DNA of 64,000 nt, from assembly GCA_019915015.1 (NCBI GenBank), contig JAHBBC010000005.1, positions 248,001-312,000 on the forward strand, in the 5' to 3' direction. The stretch comes from Auriscalpium vulgare. Its lineage: Eukaryota; Basidiomycota; Agaricomycetes; Russulales; Auriscalpiaceae. Shown here piece after piece: positions 55,044 through 64,000 of this stretch (position 1 is the stretch's first letter; the number at the start of each line of letters is the position of its first letter). The position numbers were made by a program, and so were the translations under genes. The notes below the pieces were generated by a model. The model made no database searches, was not told where the DNA came from, and saw only the letters and a program-made list of their open reading frames with translations.

Positions 55044-58000
55044 ATGCCTCGACAGCTCTCACGGACGAAGCGCACGCAGCGCCTGATCAAAGCCTTCATA
55101 CGGTTCCTTGCTATCCGTTCCCTTCGACAGCGGCGTCGTGCTCGACTCCTGAACCAGGCGCTTCGCCGTGCTGCACTCCCGCGCCTACTGCCCCTCAACA
55201 TCAACATTACTCCGCGCTCTGCATCTCCACACTCTGACAGCGACAGCAGCTCTACAGGCTGGTCGCTCTCGGGGCTGTCTTCTGCCTCGTCATCTGACTC
55301 ATCACGTTCTGACTTCGACGAGGACGATGTCCCGACTCTTGACGAGGACGACAATCTCAACATGCCTGAGCTCCTAGACCTCTCGGACCAAGAAGACAAC
55401 AGTGATAGCGAGGGGATGGATACATCGAGCGATGACCTGGATAGCTGGGGTGAGGTTGAGAGCAGTGAGGGTGACGAGAGCGGCGAAGGTGTTGGAGAGG
55501 AGTGGTCCGACAATGACGAAACTCGCACATTCTTACCCTCGCGGCTTGCGCGCTCAATCCGAAGCGAGATCGACCGCATGTACGAATTCCGTTATGAACA
55601 ACCACGAACCTCGCGCACGCCAGCGCCCCCTCACCTTCCCCATGTCCTCTATGTTGTCAAGTACAAGCAACCAGCTGAGTTCCGCAGGGAGCTGCGAGTC
55701 ACCCCGTCGACCTTTGACGGGCTGTGGGGCTTAGTTTATTCACTATGTCCCTACAGTTGTAACAAGTGGGTGGTGTTATAGGCAGGCAGGAGAGTGAAGT
55801 GCAAGTATAGGGCAGTATAGTGCACTATAGTGCATATATCAGTACTATAGTGTCCTTGGATGCACTATAGTAGTAGCATGACTGTAAGGACCATTGTATT
55901 TTTGCACCAATATAATGGGCTTTGCAAATGTTATAAATAATGGTGTAGATGCACAGGTGGAACTGCTATATAGAGGTAATTTGGCAGAATATATCTGTTT
56001 GATGGTAGAGAGCTGTAGGGCAATCACTGTCCAATGGATCCCATGGGTTTATGTACTATAGTGAATCAATAATATATTACAGAAATGCTGGGATATATGC
56101 ACCTTCTCTCCATTCAAATGGGCTCTATAAATTCGGATGATATTACAGCATGTGGCTTAGTAGATTGCATATGTGACCTGAATTTACCAGAATACAGGGG
56201 GTCATTTCTGAGGAGTTGTGCAGTGCACGCTGTATCAGATATTCATCTACTATAGTGATATTATACTCTTTAAGGCTTTCTTAATTTGTTATGGGATGAC
56301 TGGACATTCATAAATCACGAAGAAAAAGGTGAGCATATGTACTACACATGCCACTGCTGTCTGAATTTATCATAATATCTGAAGCCATTGGTGAGCCACA
56401 CCAAGGCATATAGATTTGTGCACTATAGTGGTGATCTAATTGGTTGGCCACAAAAGCATATAATGTGTCCAATAGCTCTCCAGTACTTGGTCAATATAAT
56501 CCACAGATATTATAGAGTATTCACAGACCATGCCCCACCCAATGCTCAAAATATGGGAATTCTATCTAGAGTTGGCAGAAAGTGCTGTACTTCCACTCTC
56601 ATACAGCCTGTAATGTCTGAGGTATCCTTGTCCCAGGGTGATCCAGTTTATGATCAGGCATATGGATATAAATGGCTATTTCTTTTACAGAGGATGAGCT
56701 TGTGCTCAAGTAAGCTTCATGGATCATGGCTCATTGAAAAATAAATAATCATTTCAGTTCACACATATGCTTGGATAGATGGTACAGGGACATATAGATC
56801 ATTTAGGCTGTATCAAAGGATCAGAAGTATGGTACTATATACCAATTGCATGCAAGAACACAAAACTTTCAGGGATGGAAGGGGCATGGTGTAATAGTGC
56901 TCTGGAATATCTAGGTATTTGTTTCCCCAAGTATTGAGGAGCTATTCAGTGCTGAAAAAGTTTGAGGATAGAAGCAAGCTAAATGACACTATAGTGTATA
57001 AGTATATATGCATTGGTGCGGCTTCCCATTAGTCTTAAATATTATGATAAATTCAGACAGCAGTGGCATGTGTAGTACATATGCTCACCTTTTTCTTCGT
57101 GATTTATGAATGTCCAGTCATCCCATAACAAATTAAGAAAGCCTTAAAGAGTATAATATCACTATAGTAGATGAATATCTGATACAGCGTGCACTGCACA
57201 ACTCCTCAGAAATGACCCCCTGTATTCTGGTAAATTCAGGTCACATATGCACTCTACTAAGCCACATGCTGTAATATCATCCGAATTTATAGAGCTCATT
57301 TGAATGGAGAGAAGGTGCATATATCCCAGCATTTCTGTAATATATTATTGATTCACTATAGTACATAAACCCATGGGATCCATTGGACAGTGATTGCCCT
57401 ACAGCTCTCTACCATCAAACAGATATATTCTGCCAAATTACCTCTATATAGCAGTTCCACCTGTGCATCTACACCATTATTTATAACATTTTCAAAGCCC
57501 ATTATATTGGTGCAAAAATACAATGGTCCTTACAGTCATGCTACTACTATAGTGCATCCAAGGACACTATAGTACTGATATATGCACTATAGTGCACTAT
57601 ACTGCCCTATACTTGCACTTCACTATCCTGCCTGCCTATGACACCACCCACTTGTTACAACTGTAGGGACATAGTGCACTAAACTACTCCCCAGTGTTGC
57701 TTTGACAAGCTCTTAAACAGGATCTGCAATGATCCTGTCTTTTCCAATAACTCTGCAAATGCTCAAATGCCAGTCGAGAACCAACTAGCCATCACACTGT
57801 GGCGCTTCGGACATCACGGCAATGCCTCAAGCCAATTGAGGACTGCACGCTGGGCTGGGTGCGGTGTTGGTACAGTCTCCCTTGTCACCCGCCGCGTCAT
57901 GACGGCTATTCTGCGCTGTGACTTCATGGAGCAAGCCGTCCGCTGGCCAACACGCGCAGAGAAACACGAGGCTATGAGATGGGTAGCAGCACATTCATGT

Positions 58001-58949
58001 AATGCTTGGAGAAAGGGGTGGCTAATGGTAGATGGGACACTGGTCCCGCTCCAGGACAGGCCATTTTGGTATGGCGAGAGTTATTTCGACCGCAAGAGCA
58101 ACTACTCGTTGAATATCCAGGCATGTACTCATATGGATGTGTATTGCGGTTGCTGATACCCATATTAGATTGTCTCAATGCCCAATCTTCGGATCATAGA
58201 CTTCAGCTATGGATATACTGGATCTGCCCATGACTCAACAGCGTGGGCAAAGACTCGCATTTATCAGGAGCACGACACACTGCTCGAGGATGGTGAATTC
58301 ATTTGGGGTGATTCCGCATATCCGGTAAGTCACGCTAGTACAAGCCTGTTAGAATATCAACTCACCGGTCTTACAGATTGAGACATGGCTAACGGCACCT
58401 TTCGAAGCCCCCGCTCGAGATATCCCCAACAATGAGGTGTTCAACAATCATGTCTCAATGGTCCGAATTCGTTCCGAGCATGCAATTGGATATCTCAAGG
58501 GCCGGTTTCACTCGCTCAAGGGCCTGCGAGTGAGTATCCGGGACAGTAGATCTCACAAGTATGCAACGTACTGGGTCGCCGCGTGCATTGGTGTTCACGC
58601 ATTCGCCATGCAATGTGAGGCAGAAGAACGCAGCTCCGATGAAGATCCTGCGGACGACGAGTTTGTTGCACAAGGTCTGACCGACTCATCTGACTCTGAA
58701 GCAGAAGCCCCGCAAGGCCATTCTGCACAGCTTCCTGCGCGACTGCGCGCCCCACGCAATTTGCGTCAAGCTCAACTCTTTCGGGACAACCTTAGAGAGG
58801 CATTGCTACCGGACAAAGAGGAGAGACGAAGACAGCGAGCAGTCGATGAGGGTTACCTAGGCGATACAGATGATTTGGGGTCACAGGAGACTACAGACAG
58901 TGGTGACGAGGACTCAGATGGCGGAGAAGATGACAGCGAGTCAGAGTAG
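55044..58949 (+). pseudogene. Harbinger-type DDE transposase (DDE_Tnp_4), split by a CACTA-like element
   Basis: The 5' exon begins at ATG 55044 (MPRQLSRTKRTQRLIKAFIR), is basic then acidic, and reaches ELRVTPSTFD at 55719, where the foldback element (55720-57699) intervenes. Coding resumes at 57701 with FDKLLNRICNDPVFSNNS. Further blocks are MPVENQLAITLWRFG; a helix-turn-helix-like WAGCGVGTVSLVTRRVMTAI; MVDGTLVPLQDRPFWYGESY (first Asp); then, after an intron at 58121-58168 with a GC donor, IDFSYGYTGSAHDSTAW (second Asp). After a second intron (58325-58376) come VFNNHVSMVRIRSEHAIGYL (Glu) and an acidic tail. The enzyme would cut and paste the element by a DDE mechanism. All three catalytic residues remain; the only evident lesion is the insertion. 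Confidence 0.88.
55720..57699 (+). mobile_element. CACTA-like foldback element, copy 2, inside the transposase
   Basis: Nearly identical to 48649-50627; I noticed only single-base insertions (for example an extra A near 56671 and another near 56844). CTTTGAC occurs at 55713-55719 and again at 57700-57706, consistent with a 7-bp target duplication around the element. Its inverted arms run about 55742-56380 and 57037-57676. Removing the element plus one duplication would restore the transposase frame. Confidence 0.82.
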
Positions 58950-58991
58950 AATAAACATTACTGAATAATCATACGTCAAGGTAAATACAAC

Positions 58992-61900
58992 CTAAGAATC
59001 ATTCATCTGCCCAAAGGTTTCATCTCCGAGTTCACCACCTGCAAACTGATCCCCGCTTGCATCAAATTGGAACGGTGCAATAGTTGCATTGGTATTGAAA
59101 GAGCCCTGCAATGACGAACCCATACCAGGAGTCTGCATAAGACTCCCAAACCCACTGCTCGCGCTTGAGTGGCCACCGTGAGCCATGCGGTATGCATGTT
59201 CTTGCTCGAGCTTCAGCTTCGTGAGGTCAGCGCGTGCCTGCAGCTTCTGTGTCTTGTACTCGAGCAACTTCAGCTTGAACTGTGTCTTGGATTTCACCGT
59301 TTCCATGTTGCGCGTGACTTTGGCCTTCGCTAACTCAACCTGAGTCTGAATTGTGGTCTCCTCGGCCTTCGCAGCCTCTATGATTTCAGAGGTCTTGTTC
59401 TTCTTCTTGACCGGTTCCTTCCTCTTCTCAGATGACTTCTTTGCTGCGTCGCTTGCGGCAGGCTTAGGTGTCGCAGCTGGCTTGGATGCTCCGGCACGAG
59501 CAGGAGTCTTCTCGGGTGCTGGTGCCGCAGATGCGGTGATACGCCTGCCCAGCCGTCTAGCGGAGAAACACCCAAATTTTGGCATTTCCGGCATCTTCTG
59601 AAATCACGTGACCTCGGCCTGCCGGCCTCGGTCCGCACCATCAGGTTTCACTACCACCCCGCAGCGTCTATCGAAAGTGCCCCAAACGCACTTGAAATAG
59701 CCTACACGCCCCACCAAGCGCCCCGAGCCACACGCCACAATCCTACGGCCCCGCACAACAGTCACCCAGCGGCTATCTGACTCGGAGCCACACGCCACAA
59801 TCCTTCCCCGCCGTGATGCGCCGCTGTCAATCATACTTCCCTTCTGTGTCCCCCGATTCCTCGATATTCCCCACATCTCGCTCCACGATATAGTCCCATC
59901 TACGTTAATCCACAGCCGTCCAAGATAGGCAGGAGTGCTATACAACGAGCCAAGACCGCCCGTCGTACGTCCCTCCCTTCAATTTACACTCGGAATACAT
60001 CGGATACCCCGCTCGACTTTACGATACACCACCAGCGCCTTACGATATAAGCGCTAGCGCGCTAAACGCACTTCGCCCCCTAGCGGCGATCGTACGTCGG
60101 AACTAAACCTAAACCGTCAGTAATTCAACGATCCTCTCTTGCCACATCCCTCGTATACTCACTCCCCCGCGTCAACGTCGTACACCCCGTGATATCTGAC
60201 CCACGTCTCCCGCGTTTTGGATTGTATTTGTCTTCACTATGTCACGTCCGTACGATACGGATTTCTGACTCGCTTGTCGTACAAATAGTTCTGAGTCGCT
60301 AGACAGACGGAATAACAAGTTACTATTCCCCCTCGTACTCAGGATCTCGAAAGAGCTTCTGAAGTGGTCTGACTTCACCACAACCCGTCGCTCTAGCTCT
60401 TAGACGCACGAAACTTCGACACCAATACCACGCCGCAATATCAATATGAATACCAATACCACGACCCTCAACAAATCCCCTCTTGCCCTTCGAAATCTCC
60501 CTACGCCTCGCTACTCTCCCCCTCGACACCCCGCACCTTCAACGCAGAGATCAGGCCTATATACGCCCCTCTGTTCCTTCGTCACCGCCTCATACTTCGT
60601 CCCGCTCGCCCTCAATATATTCCCTCGACCATTGCCACCGCTGCGTAATTCCCCTTCGACTCTCGAAATAGTCCTCGCGTCCCCTCCGACATTCCTAGCT
60701 TCCGTGACACATTCTTGGGAGCTCGCCCGTCGCGTCTCCAGCACTGTATCATTTCGGTGATCCGTGCCGTGTCTAGCTCTCGCACTATCGTCCTCTCCCC
60801 CAGCCTCTTGCGCCCACCGATCCAAGTCCTAGTCACTGTGTCTCGCTCGTACTCCGAGCAGGATTTGCCGTGCGTAGTCTTGGGACCCTGACTGCACTCC
60901 CTCAACTCGATACGTTCACTACTGCGCTCTGAGGATTGGACATCAATATATATCCGCCTCACTACCAGTTGGACGCCCATCAGCGGTTGCTGCGCGCGGT
61001 GCACGAGGAAGCTGCGAGATTGTGCGCGGGAGGTCTTCATCGCTGAGATCGTCGTCGTCTGCGGGCGCCTTGCGCTTTGCACGCACCGCGGAAGGCTCAC
61101 CTGCCTCCTCGTTGTTGTTGTTGTTGTCGTCTCCGACATCGCCGCCGTCGTCACCGCCATTGTGACCCCCACCTTCGCCAGCTGCTTGACTGTCAGAGAC
61201 CGCACCCTCGTTGGTTGACATGCCGGATGCTAGTGTGGTACCGTCATCCTCTGGTAAGTCCGAGGGCTGCAGTACAGATGCGTCGACATCTGTCCTGCTG
61301 TGGCCAAGCCCAACAGGTACTTGATTCGGCCGATCTGCGATGAGGTTGCGCATGTTAAAATACCACGGGAAGTCCTCCTTGATGCGCCCTGTGATCACAG
61401 CGTCAGATACTGGTATATAATTAGAAAAACAGAGACATACGCCACTTGTTTACAAACTCATTGTCGAGACTCATGTCGATCTCGGCTTCTGTCAGCCCTG
61501 CGCCCGTCTTCCCCATCTCTTCTGTGTATTTGTTGGTGGTCTTTGTTAAGCTGAAGACAGTGCGGCTTTAATTCAAGTAATGAGATACAAGAACCACGCA
61601 TGTAGTACGCACGCTGTCAGCCTATTCTTGATCTTCGTTGCCCACGCAGCCTTCTCATCCTTGGAGCTAGCACGCTCGTATGCGGCACCATACACCGGAT
61701 GGTCTTCAAAAAGGTTCTTGGCAAGGACATCGTGCCAATGTGCCTTGGTGTTACCGCCGCTCTTGCGGGGGTTCTTCCCTTTGGGCGGGAAGAGGCCGCG
61801 CTTCGCGTCCGGTTCATCCTCGATGGCACTGACAAGCTGTCAAGTCAGCTCAGTTGACCAACTATGAGTTCATTCAGGTCAGAAGTCAGCACGGTACATA

Positions 61901-62045
61901 GATTATAAGCATACTCTATCGTAGTGTCTGCCGGCTCTGCAGCCTCCTGAGTCTCCGGTGCAGCTGCCTTGGCCTTGGTCTTGCTCGTCTGAGCTTTTGA
62001 AGGCTTCTTTCCAGGTGCTTGCCCTGTCTTGTTTGCATTTGCCAT
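58992..62045 (-). CDS. Harbinger accessory protein (second transposon gene)
   Basis: Minus-strand exons read as 62045-61915 (MANANKTGQAPGKKPSKAQT, Lys/Ala/Pro-rich), 61828-61609 (DEPDAKRGLFPPKGKNPRKS, HWHDVLAKNLFEDHPVYGAA), 61550-61441 (LTKTTNKYTEEMGKTGAGLT, DMSLDNEFVNKW) and 61409-about 60957 (ITGRIKEDFPWYFNMRNLIA, then an acidic and Asn-rich stretch and RAKRKAPADDD). After a gap of about 1.4 kb it appears to end with 59560-58992: a Lys/Ala-rich part, a coiled coil (KLKLLEYKTQKLQARADLTK) and a Gly/Ser-rich tail. Second proteins of Harbinger elements bind the transposon ends and carry the transposase into the nucleus. I see basic regions that could do this, but no clear Myb/SANT signature. 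The 3' exon could also be a separate gene. Confidence 0.6.
59600..60956. other. 1.36-kb gap inside the accessory gene
   Basis: This stretch is far longer than other introns here (about 50-90 nt). It has its own composition (pyrimidine-rich on the plus strand, many CCCTC and CGTACG-like motifs) and a duplicated GAGCCACACGCCACAATCCT (near 59725 and 59787). It could be an inserted element or an unusually long intron. Confidence 0.4.
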
Positions 62046-62199
62046 GGTAAGGATCCGGAGTCAGTCTGCAGAAAGCGAGGGTGACGGAGGCAGCACGACG
62101 GCGGGGAATGCAGCCGGCAGGCCCGGGAGCGGGCAACAAAATAGATGTAAATAGACCGTAAATACACCAGATGTATGGAAGGCTGAGAATCGGGGGCAG

Positions 62200-62260
62200 C
62201 AGAATCCGATTCTCGAGGTAAAACCGCCTCGGGAGGAGCTTCTGCCTCGAGAATCGGATT
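62200..62260. repeat. 18-bp inverted repeat near the Harbinger right end
   Basis: AGAATCCGATTCTCGAGG (62200-62217) and its exact reverse complement (62243-62260) enclose a 25-nt loop. Confidence 0.9.
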
Positions 62261-62367
62261 CTCAGTTCTCACGGTGCCGGGACGATTCTGGGTCCCAGAA
62301 TCACGACACAATCTGCCATCATAATCGGCCTTTTAATCCGCCAGAATCGCCAACTCTGAACACCACT

Positions 62368-63040
62368 AATCTTGCAAGAATTCAGAGAGACTATATCGGG
62401 TGGTTGGAGCTCATGTGTGCGACTCTCCAACCTCCAGAATTGCATGACTGTTAACTTGTCAAAAGTGCGAAAATTGGTGAAGAATTGCATCGGAGCGCGG
62501 AGTGAGGCTTATCATTGGTCACATGCTGGAGACCGCCGTGTGGCGGAAACACTCAAAGACAAGAATCAGGCGACGCAGATAGGAACCAAGTTGGGATTGC
62601 TAGGAAGCAGAGGAGGTGTGGGTACATGAGAGGCAGTTGTAGATGAGGACAGAGAGAGCAGAGCGAACACAACGCGACTGTGACGTGGCAGCGGCGCGGC
62701 GATTGCCGGGGCGCGCTGGTGCGTAAGTACGGGGACGAGAATATATACTATATACGAGTCCGATGAGAGAGAAAAGAGAAAGGAAAAATGTATGTAGTAA
62801 GCTGTAGGCTTACACATGCCTGCGCTTGGTAGACCTGGGTCTACACACAGGTGGTAAATACGCACCAGCTAATACATCACAAGTCCTTCAGACTCCAGCA
62901 CCATGACCATTGTGTGTGCATTGGTTGTAGCTTTCCGACAATATATAATATGTGTGCATTGTATCAGGGAAAAGGCAAGAATCTGATAGACGAGGAGGTA
63001 GAAGGTTGATACAAGCTATACACAACTATTATAGATATGC
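62368..63040. other. Flank of the Harbinger element and non-coding DNA
   Basis: Bases 62368-62560 belong to the older repeat that received the Harbinger insertion (compare 52790-52915 in reverse complement). The remainder shows no coding character. Confidence 0.5.
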
Positions 63041-63150
63041 AGCCTTGTAGTCTAGTGGTTAACGCTCTTAGCCTATATTATGTACTTGCTGGGAGTGGGC
63101 CGACGCATAGCGCGGCAGTACGATTCCAGGTGCAATACGGGGTTCAATAA
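63041..63150 (+). repeat. tRNA-like SINE head
   Basis: AGCCTTGTAGTCTAGTGGTT then AACGCTC (63041-63067) resembles a tRNA 5' half with box A, and GGGGTTCAATAATC near 63139 resembles box B. The spacing of about 100 nt and the lack of a pairing acceptor stem argue against a functional tRNA. Confidence 0.45.
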
Positions 63151-63554
63151 TCTTCTCAAATTGGAAGAATATGTAACAGAGACTACTTTATTTGACATCT
63201 TTGCCCTGCGGTTTGAGCTCAAGAGCAATGACATCATTTCGGGTTTTAAATGCAATTTAATAGCCGGAATGACGTCATCATCTCTTGCTAGCAATCGTGC
63301 TGTTCTATACGCTCTGCTGTTCTATACGCTCAATCCTAGTAATATTACTGTGTGTGTGGAATGCTTTATAGGCAACAATATGTGTACAGTGAGTGTATCA
63401 TCCCGAGTAGACGTGAGGCTGGTGAGGGAGCTGAAAGCGCGAGTGGACAAAGCGTGGGAGTGAATTTCCAAAAAAGGCGACACAGACTGTCGTTGCATGG
63501 GTCGAAAAAAAGCTGGATGTAGATGACATAAGCAACGATTCATAGGAATCGTAA

Positions 63555-64000
63555 AGTTATGAACCATGTGCTGTGGGTTCAATTCCCACTGTGTGTGGAT
63601 TTTTAGCAATGAAACAGTTGGGCCCGGGTATTGTAGTAGCCGGAGTAGAGAAAAATGACATAGTAAACCGGATCAATAGGCGGTTTGCCCTCGAAAACTA
63701 CGTCATCTTTCTCTGCACCATGCGTGGGAACTTTTTACCAAAAACGGAAACTGTGGGGCCTCCTATTCTCATCACAGAACAATTCAAATCATATGCATAT
63801 CTGTGCTATTTAGCTTGCAAAACACAAAATACTCACAGACACGAGTGTCTTTTGAGATGCAAAGGTGTGAAAAAGCATTGGGCAGAAGCTACTTAGGTAA
63901 GAATTACTCAATTAGGCAGGTGGGATGACGCGACTTGACCGTGGGATATAATTTCCTTTGGTAACGATCCAAACACACATTTTTTGGCCTGACTGGTTAG
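63555..64000 (+). repeat. SINE-like repeat family, copy C, running off the window
   Basis: Box B (GGGTTCAATTCCC, 63575-63587) is followed by GGGCCCGGGTATTGTAGTAG, hairpin arms 63646-63663 and 63698-63715, CACGAGTGTCTTTTGAGATG, GCAGAAGCTACTTAGGTAAG and GACGCGACTTGACCGTGGGA. All are the reverse complements of blocks in copies A and B. Confidence 0.65.

Larger units (their letters stand above)
54678..62367 (+). mobile_element. PIF/Harbinger-like two-gene DNA transposon, interrupted
   Basis: The left end AGTGGTGTTCAAAGTTGGCG (54678) is matched by the reverse complement of the right end, AGTGGTGTTCAGAGTTGGCG (62367). AAT flanks both ends directly (54675-54677 and 62368-62370). Inside are a DDE_Tnp_4-type transposase (plus strand, 55044-58949) and a second gene on the minus strand (62045-58992), converging with it, which is the classical two-ORF layout of PIF/Harbinger elements. 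Total length is 7690 bp, of which 1980 bp is a later insertion into the transposase. Comparison with the related repeat at 52790-53150 supports the boundaries and the 3-bp duplication. Perfect palindromes lie near both ends (54910-54978 and 62200-62260). Confidence 0.82.

Noticed and set aside
54686..55579. 297-codon minus-strand ORF opposite the Harbinger transposase start
   Set aside because: Shadow of the acidic transposase N-terminus; shares the palindrome-encoded peptide only because the DNA is palindromic.
63041..63150. Functional tRNA gene
   Set aside because: Box A and box B are too far apart and no acceptor-stem pairing is visible; better explained as a SINE head.

Overview
The window is nuclear DNA of a filamentous basidiomycete, most likely an agaricomycete. 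Most introns are 45-70 nt with GT-AG ends, genes are GC-rich and tightly packed on both strands, and the protein families and transposons (Harbinger/DDE_4 two-gene element, hAT with BED finger, chromodomain Ty3/Gypsy) are of the kinds found in such genomes. No bacterial operons, CRISPR arrays or rRNA are present.

Bases 1-20000 are ordinary gene space: the 3' end of an extended short-chain dehydrogenase/reductase; a two-RRM hnRNP-like protein with a Gly/Met tail; a VHS-GAT (Lsb5-like) trafficking adaptor; a GH3 N-acetylhexosaminidase-type enzyme; an SF1 (AAA_11/AAA_12, Upf1-like) helicase; an Old Yellow Enzyme flavoprotein with a clear TATA box; a small secreted, Cys-rich CFEM-like protein with a GPI-type tail; and, on the minus strand, a RanBP2-type zinc-finger protein. 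They share no obvious pathway.

Bases 20000-34000 are degenerate: a hAT transposase gene split by a segment carrying a broken DNAJB12/Hlj1-like pseudogene, copies of a tRNA-headed SINE-like repeat, a GC-rich 2-kb inverted-repeat element with 8-bp target duplications, and an AT-rich satellite (about 69-bp unit with a 206-bp higher-order period). Bases 34000-48200 hold a minus-strand Ty3/Gypsy remnant with a large unknown ORF downstream of its integrase, abutted by a plus-strand Ty3/Gypsy with gag, protease, RT/RNase H and integrase in several frames.

Bases 48400-62400 are the most informative part. Two almost identical 1.98-kb elements with about 640-bp inverted arms and CACTA-type ends sit in direct orientation. 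One interrupts an unidentified minus-strand gene. The other sits inside the DDE transposase of a two-gene PIF/Harbinger-like transposon whose ends I place at 54678 and 62367 (AGTGGTGTTC inverted ends, AAT target duplication). That transposon itself inserted into an older repeat, a related unoccupied copy of which lies at about 52790-53150. The layers can therefore be dated relative to each other from this window alone. All gene models are hand-spliced from conserved protein motifs and splice signals; exon ends are my reading and not transcript-supported.
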